NCBI RefSeq assembly: GCF_000718165.1 | Contig: NZ_JOEY01000019.1 | Coordinates: 62,001 to 126,000 of the forward strand | Direction of reading: 5' to 3' | Length of the DNA: 64,000 nt | Source: Streptomyces fulvoviolaceus | Lineage (GTDB): Bacteria > Actinomycetota > Actinomycetes > Streptomycetales > Streptomycetaceae | Shown here: positions 37,456-45,164 of the stretch, one piece after another | Layout: each line of letters begins with the position of its first letter | Numbering within the stretch: the first letter of the stretch is position 1 | Notes under the pieces: generated by a model | What the model was told of the DNA's origin: nothing | The model's input: only the letters and a program-made list of their open reading frames with translations | Databases searched by the model: none | Position numbers and translations under genes: made by a program

Positions 37456-38226
37456 GTGAGCCGTACGCGTCTGGCGGGCCGTACCGTCGTCGTCACCGGA
37501 GCCGCGCAGGGGCAGGGAGCCGCGGAGGTGGCGGCGGCCGCCCGGGAGGGCGCGACGGTCATCGCGACCGACGTCCTGGACGAGGCGGGCGAGAAGCTGG
37601 CCGCGTCCCTGCGCGCCGACGGCCTGGAGGTGCGCTACCGGCACCTGGACGTGTCGTCGCCGGAGGACTGGGCCTCGCTCAAGGGCGAGCTGGAGATCGT
37701 GCACGGCCTCGTCAACAACGCGGGGATTGCCATGCGGGCCCGGCTCGGCGAGGTCGAACTCGCCGACTGGAACCGGGCGTTCGCGGTGAACACGACCGGC
37801 GCCCTGCTCGGCATCCAGGCCCTGGCCCCGCTGATGCCGGCCGGTTCCTCCATCGTGAACGTCGGCTCGGTCGCCGCCCTCACGGCCCATCACGCGGTCG
37901 CGTACACGGCCAGCAAGTGGGCCTTGCGCGGCCTGTCGAAGGTGGCGGCGCTGGAGCTGGCCCCGCACGGGATCCGTACGAACACCGTCCACCCCGGCTA
38001 CATCGAGACCCCGCTGATGGCGTCCGCGAACCCGGTGTTCGTCCAGGCGCATCTCGCGATGACGCCCCAGGGGCGTGCGGGCTCGGTCGACGAGGTGGCA
38101 CCGCTGGTCGTCTATCTGCTGTCCGACGAGTCGTCGTACGTGAACGGCGCGGAGATCACGGTCGACGGCGGCTACGCGGCGCACGGCGGGGTGAAGGCGA
38201 TCACGAACGCACTCGACGCTTCGTGA
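37456..38226 (+). CDS. SDR family NAD(P)-dependent oxidoreductase
   Basis: The 256-residue short-chain dehydrogenase has TGAAQGQG at the cofactor site (14-21), NNAG (87-90) and Ser138-Tyr150-Lys154. It resembles 3-alpha/20-beta-hydroxysteroid dehydrogenase-like enzymes of actinomycetes. The GTG at 37456 has GGAGGAGC ahead. It follows the LysR gene by 38 bp and probably belongs to the catabolic cluster. The last 26 bases overlap the convergent MFS gene. Confidence 0.9.
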   Translation: MSRTRLAGRTVVVTGAAQGQGAAEVAAAAREGATVIATDVLDEAGEKLAASLRADGLEVRYRHLDVSSPEDWASLKGELEIVHGLVNNAGIAMRARLGEVELADWNRAFAVNTTGALLGIQALAPLMPAGSSIVNVGSVAALTAHHAVAYTASKWALRGLSKVAALELAPHGIRTNTVHPGYIETPLMASANPVFVQAHLAMTPQGRAGSVDEVAPLVVYLLSDESSYVNGAEITVDGGYAAHGGVKAITNALDAS

Positions 38227-39640
38227 CCACCGGTTCCGGTGCGGGTGGCGTGGGCTGCCTGCGCGGCCCGCGCAGGAACACCAGCGCACAGGCCGTCCCG
38301 ACGGCAGCGAGGACCAGGCACGCGGCGAACGCCGCCTGGTAACCCGCAGTCAGTGCCGCGAGCCGCTCCGGGCCACTCGTGTACGACACCACGACCGACG
38401 TGACGACGGCGACCCCGAAGGCTCCGCCGATCTGGAAGGCGGCGGTGTTCATCCCGGAGGCGACCCCCGACTCCCGCTCCCCCACTCCGGTCAGGGCGGC
38501 GATGGATCCGGCGACCGCGCAGGCGCCGAGGCCCGGGCCGAAGAGGAGGAGCCCCGGGAACAGGTCGCGGACGAAGCTGCCGTCCACCGGGATACCGGCC
38601 AGCAGCAGGCTGCCCACGCCGACCAACGCCAGGCCGCCGACCGCGACGGGGCACGCGCCGATCCGGGTGACCAGGGCCTGTCCGGCGTACGACCCGACGA
38701 CGGCCCCGACCGGCATCACGACGTTGGCGAGGCCGAAGGCCAGCGGCGAGTAGCCGAGTACGCCCTGTCCGTACTGGGACAGCGTGTACGACATCCCGAA
38801 GGCGCAGGCGCCGAGCAGGAACACCACCAGGTTGGCGCCGCTCACCGAACGGGAGCGCAGCAGACGCAGGGGGACGAGGGGTGCCGAGGACCGTGCCTCG
38901 ATCCGGGTGAAGAGGAGAGCGAGGGCGACGGTTGCGACGAGCAGGCCGGTCGTCTGCGCCGAGAGCCAGCCGGCGCGGGGCGCCTCGACGACGGCGTACA
39001 CGCAGGCGACGAGGGCGCCGGTGGCGGTGAGAGCGCCCGCTGGGTCGTAGGAGCGGGCGCGTTCCTCGGTGCGGCTCTCACGCAGCAGGATCGGACTCAG
39101 GACCAGCAGGAGCACGGAGACCGGCACGTTCAGGAAGAAGATCCACTGCCAGCCGAGTGCCCCGGTCACGGGGCCGCCGATGAGCAGGGCGGCGGTGGCG
39201 CCGAAGCCGCCGCTGCCGGACCAGATGGCGAGGGCCTTGTTGCGTTCGTGGCCCTCCTCGAAGGTGTTCAGCAGGATCGAGAGGGCGGTCGGCGCCATGA
39301 CAGCGGCCGAGACGCCCTGCACGGCGCGTGCCGCCACCAGGATCCCGGCCGTCCAGGCGAACCCGCACAGCAACGAGGACAGCCCGAACAGCAGCGTGCC
39401 GGTCATGAAGACGCGGCGGCGGCCGAGCAGGTCGGCGGTGCGGCCGCCGAGGAGCAGCAGTCCGCCGAAGCTCAGCAGATAGGCGCTCATCACCCACTGG
39501 GCGCCGCTCGCCGAGAGGCCGAGGCCGTCTGCGATCGACGGCAGGGCGAGGAGGACGATCTGCGCATCGAGGATCACCATGAACCCGGCCACACAGAGCA
39601 GACCGAGGGCGTACCAGCGGCGGGAGTCGGTGGCGGTCAT
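38201..39640 (-). CDS. MFS transporter, DHA2 (14-helix) family
   Basis: The 479-residue protein has about 14 hydrophobic segments and DHA2 motifs: an early Asp in FMVILDAQIVLLALP, LGGRTADLLGRRRVFM in loop 2-3, and RAVQGVSAAVMAPTALS. Members export drugs and other toxic organics by proton antiport. It starts 3 bases after the stop of the 40-residue protein, whose last codons contain its GGAGG site. A promoter-like element matching that of the ECF42 operon lies upstream (39802-39837), so it is probably an ECF42 target. Confidence 0.9.
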   Translation of the reverse strand: MTATDSRRWYALGLLCVAGFMVILDAQIVLLALPSIADGLGLSASGAQWVMSAYLLSFGGLLLLGGRTADLLGRRRVFMTGTLLFGLSSLLCGFAWTAGILVAARAVQGVSAAVMAPTALSILLNTFEEGHERNKALAIWSGSGGFGATAALLIGGPVTGALGWQWIFFLNVPVSVLLLVLSPILLRESRTEERARSYDPAGALTATGALVACVYAVVEAPRAGWLSAQTTGLLVATVALALLFTRIEARSSAPLVPLRLLRSRSVSGANLVVFLLGACAFGMSYTLSQYGQGVLGYSPLAFGLANVVMPVGAVVGSYAGQALVTRIGACPVAVGGLALVGVGSLLLAGIPVDGSFVRDLFPGLLLFGPGLGACAVAGSIAALTGVGERESGVASGMNTAAFQIGGAFGVAVVTSVVVSYTSGPERLAALTAGYQAAFAACLVLAAVGTACALVFLRGPRRQPTPPAPEPVVTKRRVRS

Positions 39641-39643
39641 CGG

Positions 39644-39766
39644 TCAGCCTCCGAGGCGCAGGCCGGCCAGCCAGACGTCCGGGGTGCCGGGACCGTCGGA
39701 CAGGGGTACCCGGTGCGGCTTCGGGCCGAGCATCAGGCCGAGGAGCCGACGGATCGTGCGGGTCAT
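39644..39766 (-). CDS. 40-residue small protein between the ECF42 sigma and MFS genes
   Basis: The frame encodes MTRTIRRLLGLMLGPKPHRV followed by 20 more residues (PLSDGPGTPDVWLAGLRLGG). It begins 7 bases after GGAGGCTCCC, a good ribosome site, and stops 2-3 bases before the MFS start, where its own final codons provide GGAGG. The N-terminal part is an amphipathic basic helix; no signal peptide. The ECF42-type promoter at 39802-39837 would make it the first gene of a two-gene transcript. It is too short for usual gene calling and I know no homologue. Role unknown; a transporter accessory or leader peptide is possible. Confidence 0.6.
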   Translation of the reverse strand: MTRTIRRLLGLMLGPKPHRVPLSDGPGTPDVWLAGLRLGG

Positions 39767-39801
39767 GGGAGCCTCCGGTGTCTGTCGTGGTCAACTGCTC
39801 T

Positions 39802-39837
39802 CACCCGACCGACGAACGACCCCTACGCGGATCGACA
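39802..39837 (-). promoter_or_regulatory. ECF42-type promoter, copy B (small protein and MFS exporter)
   Basis: On the minus strand TGTCGA (39832-39837), a 17-bp spacer, then CGTCGG (39809-39814) followed by TCGGGTG. The same two boxes with the same spacing and the same 17-base core around the -10 box occur at 42187-42222. It lies over the last bases of the sigma gene and 43 bp before the small-protein ATG. Confidence 0.75.
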
Positions 39838-41088
39838 CTCCGCGAGCCGCCTTTCGAGGAACCTCCGCTCCGCGTCGTTCTCCACCAGCTCCAGGGCCCG
39901 CTCGTACGCCTCGGCCGCCTCCTTCGTACGACCGCTGCGGCGCAGCAGATCGGCGCGGGTGGCCGGCAGCAGGTGATACCCGGCCAGCTCGCCTTCCTGT
40001 TCCAACTCGGCCAGCAGGGCCAGGCCAGCCTCCGGGCCGTCGGCCACGCCGACCGCCACGGCCCGGTTGAGGCGGACCACGGCGGAGGGCACGAACCGCA
40101 GCAGTTCGCCGTACAGGGCGGCGATGTCCGCCCAGTCGGTCTCCTCGGCCGTGGCGGCGGTGGTGTGGCAGGCGGCGATGGCTGCCTGGATCTGGTACGG
40201 CCCCGGGCGGCCGCGGCGCAGCGCGGTCCGCAACAGGGCCTCACCCTCGTCGGCCTCGGCGTGGTTCCACGCCGTGCGGTCCTGGTCCTCCAGTGTCACC
40301 AGCTCGCCCGCCGCGTCCACGCGCGTGTCCCGGCGGGCGTCGTGCAGGAGCAGGAGTGCGAGCAGGCCCAGCGCCTCGGGCTCGTCGGGCATGAGACGGG
40401 CCAGCACGCGGGCGAGGCGGACGGCCTCAGCGCAGAGGTTCCGGCGGACGAGGTCGGCGCCGGAGGTGGCCGCGTATCCCTCGTTGAACAGGAGGTAGAT
40501 CACGCCGAGCACCCCGGTCGTACGCTCGGGCAGCAGGTGCGCGGGCGGCACCCGGTACGGGATGCCGGCGTTGCGGATCTTCTTCTTGGCCCGCACCAGT
40601 CGCTGCGCCATGGTCGCCTCGGGGACGAGGAAGGCGCGGGCGATCTCCGGTGTGGTCAGCCCCGCGAGCGTGCGCAGGGTGAGGGCGACCCGGGCCTCGA
40701 TGGGCAGGGCCGGGTGGCAGCAGGTGAAGATCAGCCGCAGCCGGTCGTCGTGGACACCGCTGTCGCCACTGTCGTCTTCGGATTCGTACGGCGGTTCGTC
40801 CCGTGCCAGCACCGCCACCTCCCGCAGTTTCGCCGCTCCCACCGCCTCCCGGCGCAGTACGTCCAGGGCGCGGTGGCGGGCGGTCGTGGTCAGCCAGGCG
40901 CCGGGGCGGCGCGGGATCCCGTCGCGCCGCCACCGGTCCAGGGCCTGGGCGAAGGCGTCCTGCGCGCACTCCTCGGCGAGGTCCCAGTCGCCGGTCACCC
41001 GGATCAGGGTGGCGACGACCTGGCCCCACTCCTCGCGGAACGCGGCGGCGACGGCCTCCTCCACCTCTTCTGCATCGAGTTCCGTCAT
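39823..41088 (-). CDS. RNA polymerase sigma factor, ECF42 group (sigma-70 family with C-terminal TPR extension)
   Basis: The 421-residue protein has a sigma region 2 (about 15-80; AEECAQDAFAQALDRW) and region 4 (about 125-180; LTLRTLAGLTTPEIARAFLV), then a long C-terminal domain of about 230 residues with TPR-like helices, including RLIFTCCHPAL and VIYLLFNEGYAA. This extension and the adjacent YCII/DGPF genes define the ECF42 group, which has no anti-sigma factor; the extension is thought to hold activity. Its ATG overlaps the stop of the DGPF gene by 4 bases (41085-41088). It probably drives its own operon through the promoter at 42187-42222. Confidence 0.92.
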   Translation of the reverse strand: MTELDAEEVEEAVAAAFREEWGQVVATLIRVTGDWDLAEECAQDAFAQALDRWRRDGIPRRPGAWLTTTARHRALDVLRREAVGAAKLREVAVLARDEPPYESEDDSGDSGVHDDRLRLIFTCCHPALPIEARVALTLRTLAGLTTPEIARAFLVPEATMAQRLVRAKKKIRNAGIPYRVPPAHLLPERTTGVLGVIYLLFNEGYAATSGADLVRRNLCAEAVRLARVLARLMPDEPEALGLLALLLLHDARRDTRVDAAGELVTLEDQDRTAWNHAEADEGEALLRTALRRGRPGPYQIQAAIAACHTTAATAEETDWADIAALYGELLRFVPSAVVRLNRAVAVGVADGPEAGLALLAELEQEGELAGYHLLPATRADLLRRSGRTKEAAEAYERALELVENDAERRFLERRLAECRSA

Positions 41089-41426
41089 TCCCAGACCGGC
41101 CGCACCTCGACCGAGCCGCCGGCCAGTGCGGCGGGATGCCGGGAGGCGAGCGAGATGGCCTCGTCCAGGTCGGCGACCTCGATGATGTCGATACCGGCGA
41201 CGTACTCCTTGGATTCGATGAACGGCCCGTCGCTGAGCAGGACTTCGTCGCCCTGGACGCGCACGGTGGTGGCGTCGGTGTGCGGGCGCAGACGCGCTCC
41301 GCCCTTCACGATGTCGCGGCTGCGGACCTCGTCGATGTACGAGGCGAAGCGCGGGTCCTCGGCGATCTCCGCGGGGCTGAGCTCCTCGCCGTCGACGGGG
41401 GTGCAGATGAACAGGACGTACTTCAT
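41085..41426 (-). CDS. YCII-related DGPF protein, ECF42 partner
   Basis: The 113-residue protein begins MKYVLFICTP and carries the eponymous DGPF (66-69) followed by IESKEYVAGIDIIEVADLDE. It is a single YCII alpha/beta-barrel domain. DGPF proteins are the constant neighbours of ECF42 sigma factors and are expressed from the sigma's own promoter; their biochemical role is unknown. It overlaps the upstream fusion gene by 4 bases and the sigma gene by 4 bases, so the three are coupled. Confidence 0.9.
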   Translation of the reverse strand: MKYVLFICTPVDGEELSPAEIAEDPRFASYIDEVRSRDIVKGGARLRPHTDATTVRVQGDEVLLSDGPFIESKEYVAGIDIIEVADLDEAISLASRHPAALAGGSVEVRPVWE

Positions 41427-42157
41427 GACAGCTCCTTCTCGATTCCGGCGTCGAACGGGACTGACGCGTGCTGGTGGACGATCAGCCACCGATCGGCCGG
41501 CAGCCGGTAGCCGGTGGTCACCCGCACGGTGCTGTCCAGCGGCTCCCCCGTGGCCAGGGTGGCTCGCGTCCGCACGAGCGCGTGACTGAACGCGACGCTC
41601 TCGTCGACCCGGAGCCGGAACTCCAGCACCTCTCGCTCCACCGGACCGGTCACCGTCGAGAACCACCACTCCTGGGCCTTGCGGAAGGCGTCGAGCCCCC
41701 GCTCCTCCAGGCCGGCCATGGGGTGGAACACCTCGACGTCCGGCGCGTAGTGGGCGAGCATCCCCTCGATGTCCCGGTCCCGGGCGGCGCGAGTGAGCTC
41801 CGCGTCGATACGGCGGATCTCCCCCTCGGCGTCCTCGTCCTCCCAGAACGGGCGCACCTCCATGGCCCCGATGCCGGCCACGGGATGCTTCGCGGCCGCC
41901 TCGATCGCCTCCTCCAGGCTGTCGCACTCGAGGATGTCGAATCCGGCCACGTACTCCTTCGTCTCCGCGAAGGGGCCGTCCGTGCACAGCACCTCGCCGC
42001 CGCGCACCCGCACCGTGACGGCCTCGGCGGGCTGGGCGAGACGGTGGCCGTGCAGGCGTACGTCGCGGTCCCCGAGCTCTTCCACCCAGGGCTCGACGGG
42101 TGCCATGCCCGAGGCGTCGGCGGTGTCGTCGCCGCAGACGAGCAGCATGTACTTCAT
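41423..42157 (-). CDS. YCII (DGPF) - SnoaL-like fusion protein
   Basis: The 244-residue protein joins a YCII domain (about 1-100, with DGPF at 60-63 followed by AETKEYVAGFDILE) to a SnoaL/DUF4440-like NTF2 fold (about 110-235; DAELTRAARDRDIEGMLAHY, then EVFHPMAGLEERG). It is the first gene of the ECF42 operon. The start is ATG at 42157 behind GGGAGGACC. The fusion adds a potential small-ligand pocket to the DGPF module, which could supply the signal sensed by the system. Confidence 0.88.
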   Translation of the reverse strand: MKYMLLVCGDDTADASGMAPVEPWVEELGDRDVRLHGHRLAQPAEAVTVRVRGGEVLCTDGPFAETKEYVAGFDILECDSLEEAIEAAAKHPVAGIGAMEVRPFWEDEDAEGEIRRIDAELTRAARDRDIEGMLAHYAPDVEVFHPMAGLEERGLDAFRKAQEWWFSTVTGPVEREVLEFRLRVDESVAFSHALVRTRATLATGEPLDSTVRVTTGYRLPADRWLIVHQHASVPFDAGIEKELS

Positions 42158-42186
42158 GGGTCCTCCCGGTCCTCTTGAGCTTCTTA

Positions 42187-42222
42187 CACCCGACCGACGA
42201 ACGGGACCGAGCCGAATCGACA
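42187..42222 (-). promoter_or_regulatory. ECF42-type promoter, copy A (YCII-SnoaL / DGPF / sigma operon)
   Basis: On the minus strand TGTCGA (42217-42222), 17 bp, then CGTCGG (42194-42199) with TCGGGTG after it. It is 37 bp before the fusion-gene ATG. Spacing and boxes are identical to copy B at 39802-39837, and this is the expected site of autoregulation by the sigma factor. Confidence 0.8.
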
Positions 42223-42241
42223 CCCTCACCCGAAACAAAAA

Positions 42242-42269
42242 AGAGGCCGGGGCACGGGCCCCGGCCTCT
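42242..42269 (-). terminator. Rho-independent terminator of the MFS operon
   Basis: AGAGGCCGGGGC and GCCCCGGCCTCT form a perfect 12-bp GC-rich stem around a 4-base loop. An A tract on the plus strand (42236-42242) gives the U tract for a minus-strand transcript. It lies 17 bp after the MFS stop codon and 19 bp before the ECF42 promoter A boxes. Confidence 0.9.
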
Positions 42270-42286
42270 GGATGATCTACCGCCGA

Positions 42287-43804
42287 CTAGACGGAAGCAG
42301 GCTGCACCGCCGCCTCCACCGTCGAGCGCGCGGTGTTCTTGCGCACCAGGAACAGGGTGACCACCGCGCCGAGCAGGGAGGCACAGCCGCAGATCACCAC
42401 ACCGAGGGCCATGCCGTGGCCGAGGGCGGTCTGGGCGGCGGCCCTGGCGCTGTCGCTGCCGGCGTTGACGACCGCGAGGGGTCCGGCCGCGGCCTCCATG
42501 CCCGCGTCCGCCCCGCTGAGCTTGCCGACCAGCGCCGAGGACGCGGCGCTCATGGCGATCGTGCTGATCACGGCCGGGCCGAGACCCTGGCCGAACTCGC
42601 GGACCAGGCTGGTGGCGCCGCTGGCCATGCCGGTCATGTGGATCGGTACGGCGTTGACGGCCGCGGAGGTCAGCGAGGAGACGACGCAGATGAAGCCGAT
42701 GCCGAGCAGCAGCACCGGGCCGATGAAGGCGGCCAGGGAGGTGGTGGTGATGGGCAGGGCGGCGATCCAGAACTGGCCCGCGGCCATGGGCAGCAGGCCG
42801 CCCATGAGGAGCCAGCGTGCGTCCACTCGGGTGAGCATCCTGCTCAGCACGGGTGCCAGCAGGAGCGGGACCAGCTGCAGGATCACGAACGGCATGCCGG
42901 CTCGCAGTGCGCTGAGGTGCATCACGGCGCCGAGCCGGATCGAGACGCAGTAGGCGGTGCCGATGAAGCCGAACATCCCCGCGAGCGCGACGACGGCCGC
43001 CGCGGCGAAGGACGGGATCTTCAGCAGGTCCAGGTTGAACATGGGCGACACGGAACGCTTCTCGGCGACGACGAAGGCGACGAGGGCCACCACGGCCAGG
43101 GTCAGCGAGCCGACGATCGCGGGGCTGCTCCAGCCGCGCTCGCCGCCCTCGATGATGCCCCACAGCAGGGCGGTCAGGCCGACGGCGATGGTGATCTGAC
43201 CGGGCCAGTCCAGGCTGCGGCCCTCGGGAGCCTTGGAGTCGGTGACCAGCTTCCAGCACGCGCCGGCGACCACGAGGCCCAGCACGACCGGCGGCACGAA
43301 CGCCCAGCGGAAGTCGGCGACCGTGGCGAGCACACCGGAGGACAGCGGGCCGAGGGCCGAGGCGAGGGAGATGCTGAGCGCCCAGGTGGAGACCGCCTTG
43401 GCGCGGTCCTTCCCGTCGGGCGTGGCAGCCGCGATCACCGCGAGGGAGCTGGGGAAGAGCGCGGCGGCACCGATGCCGGCCAGGGCCTGGCCGATCCACA
43501 GCATGGTGATGTTCTGCGAGGTGGCGTTGAGGAGTTCACCGAGCGCGAGCACCAGTCCGCCGAGCACCAGCAGGCGCTTACGGCCGAACAGGTCGCCCAC
43601 CACACCGAAATTCAGCTCGAGAATCGCGGTGGGCAGAATGAAGGCGGAGGTGACCCACGCGACCTGGGAACCCGACGCACCGAATGCGGCCTGAATTTCC
43701 CCGTTGATCGGCGAGGGAACGGTAATACACAGCTGCGCGGCTGCAACTGCCAGACAGCAGGCTATGAGGGTGCCCCTGTCGAGTCTGTTGAGAACCTTCG
43801 TCAT
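42287..43804 (-). CDS. MFS transporter, DHA2 (14-helix) drug-efflux family
   Basis: The 505-residue membrane protein has about 14 helices, an early GTLIACCLAVAAAQLCITVPSP, a loop GVVGDLFGRKRLLVLGG and LIGQALAGIG-like motif C (IGQALAGIGAAALFPSSLAV). It is the third gene of an operon with a VOC protein and an SDR. The ATG at 43804 is preferred since GGAG stands 6 bases ahead; an ATG 12 bases earlier begins one base after the VOC stop codon. A strong terminator follows it. Efflux of the compound processed by the two upstream enzymes is plausible. Confidence 0.87.
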   Translation of the reverse strand: MTKVLNRLDRGTLIACCLAVAAAQLCITVPSPINGEIQAAFGASGSQVAWVTSAFILPTAILELNFGVVGDLFGRKRLLVLGGLVLALGELLNATSQNITMLWIGQALAGIGAAALFPSSLAVIAAATPDGKDRAKAVSTWALSISLASALGPLSSGVLATVADFRWAFVPPVVLGLVVAGACWKLVTDSKAPEGRSLDWPGQITIAVGLTALLWGIIEGGERGWSSPAIVGSLTLAVVALVAFVVAEKRSVSPMFNLDLLKIPSFAAAAVVALAGMFGFIGTAYCVSIRLGAVMHLSALRAGMPFVILQLVPLLLAPVLSRMLTRVDARWLLMGGLLPMAAGQFWIAALPITTTSLAAFIGPVLLLGIGFICVVSSLTSAAVNAVPIHMTGMASGATSLVREFGQGLGPAVISTIAMSAASSALVGKLSGADAGMEAAAGPLAVVNAGSDSARAAAQTALGHGMALGVVICGCASLLGAVVTLFLVRKNTARSTVEAAVQPASV

Positions 43805-43817
43805 TCCGTACTCCATC

Positions 43818-44240
43818 TCACGCGGAAAGAGCGGTACTGCGTTCTATGAGTTCGATGAGATTTCCCTCGGGGTCGTTGACCCAGGCCATGCGCACTCCGG
43901 GCTCGGGGGACGGCCCGGGTTTCATGACCTCGCCCGCCCCGTGGGCCACCAAGGCCCCGTAGACGGGATCGAGTTCGGGGGTGGTGACCGCGAAGTGGCC
44001 GTATCCCTCGGTGAGGACGGCGGTCGGCGGGTCCGGCGCGCGCAGCCCCGGCGAGGAACCGGGCCTGGCGAGCAGTTCGATGCGCCAGCCGTGCGGATGC
44101 TCCAGTACGACGCCGCTGAGACCGAGCCCGTCGAGGCGGAACTCGAAGACGGTCTTCAGCCCGAACGCGGCCTTGTACCAGGCGGTTTGGGCAGCCAGAT
44201 CGCGTACGTTGACGCCCACGTGGTCGAGTCGGGTGGTCAC
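43818..44240 (-). CDS. VOC family protein (glyoxalase/dioxygenase fold)
   Basis: The 140-residue protein is a single VOC domain: TTRLDHVGVNVRDLAAQTAWY at the start, GYGHFAVTTPELD in the middle, and NDPEGNLIELIERS at the end. The metal-site positions are His7 (LDHVGV), His82 (GHFAV) and Glu130 (NLIELIE), so a glyoxalase-, dioxygenase- or resistance-type function is possible. It lies 6 bp after the SDR gene and is followed at once by the MFS gene. This trio looks like a detoxification unit. Confidence 0.87.
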   Translation of the reverse strand: MTTRLDHVGVNVRDLAAQTAWYKAAFGLKTVFEFRLDGLGLSGVVLEHPHGWRIELLARPGSSPGLRAPDPPTAVLTEGYGHFAVTTPELDPVYGALVAHGAGEVMKPGPSPEPGVRMAWVNDPEGNLIELIERSTALSA

Positions 44241-44246
44241 GGTCGC

Positions 44247-45017
44247 TCAGCCCGCCATGGCACTGTCGCCGCCGTCGACCATGAGGTTGGCGCCGTTCAC
44301 GAAGGCCGCCTCGTCGGAGCACAGGAAGGCCGCAGCGCGCGCGATGTCCTCGGGTTCACCGACGCGTCCGACGGGGATCCGCGCCTCCAGCTGGGCCTTC
44401 GGACCGTCCGGGTCGTCGAGGAAGGGCGCGGTGGCCGAGGTGCGGGTCATGCCGGGCGCGACGGTGTTGACGCGGATGTGGTGCGGGGCGCCGGCCGCGC
44501 ACAAGTGCATGCTCATCGCCAGCACCCCGCCCTTGGCAGCACCGTGCGGCACCATCGGCATGAAGGGAGCGCCCCGCACGGCGGCCACGGAGGCGACGTT
44601 GAGGACGGCGCCACCACCGCGGGCGATCAGGTGCGGCCAGGCCGCCTGCGTACAGAAGTACGGAATGTCCAGCTCGTTCTTGATGGTGAAGTACCAGTCC
44701 TCGGCGGGCATGCTCTCGAACGGGCCGTTCCGCAGCGCCGACGCATTGTTGTAGAGGATGTCGATCCCGCCGAAGACCTCGATACCGGCCTCGATCCACT
44801 CCCGCGCTCCGGCTTCGGTGGACAGGTCGACGGGTGCGAGGGACCGCATGACTCCGCCGGCCTTCTCGACGAGTTCCACGGTCTCGGCCGAACTGCCCTC
44901 GTCGATGTCGCAGCCGAATACGGTGGCGCCTTCCGCGGCGAATATCTGCGCGGCGGCCCGGCCTATTCCGGCTCCTGTTCCACTGATGAAGGCGATTTTT
45001 CCGGCCAGTCGACCCAT
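44247..45017 (-). CDS. SDR family oxidoreductase with His in place of the catalytic Tyr
   Basis: The 256-residue protein has the short-chain dehydrogenase cofactor motif SGTGAGIG (12-19) and Ser143, but the Tyr-x-x-x-Lys motif reads HGAAK (His158, Lys162) and NNAG reads NNAS. Loss of the tyrosine usually abolishes the standard reaction, so it may use the His as acid/base or have another role. It heads the SDR-VOC-MFS operon. No regulator is adjacent, and a 147-bp gap separates it from the quinone-reductase-like gene. Confidence 0.87.
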   Translation of the reverse strand: MGRLAGKIAFISGTGAGIGRAAAQIFAAEGATVFGCDIDEGSSAETVELVEKAGGVMRSLAPVDLSTEAGAREWIEAGIEVFGGIDILYNNASALRNGPFESMPAEDWYFTIKNELDIPYFCTQAAWPHLIARGGGAVLNVASVAAVRGAPFMPMVPHGAAKGGVLAMSMHLCAAGAPHHIRVNTVAPGMTRTSATAPFLDDPDGPKAQLEARIPVGRVGEPEDIARAAAFLCSDEAAFVNGANLMVDGGDSAMAG

Positions 45018-45164
45018 GTTCGCGAAGTCCCTTGTCCCATGCCGCCGAAGTGCGGTGGTGGCAGCGTAGGGAGGGCCTTTCGCCGGAACAAGAAAAGCGT
45101 CAGCGATACGCCATCGGGGGTTCGTATGGCTGGTATGCGGCCAGGGGCGACCGTCGTCCCGCTG

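Noticed and set aside
43700..43830. Regional drop in GC as a sign of gene transfer
   Set aside because: The stretch is short, lies at a gene start, and neighbouring codon use is normal.
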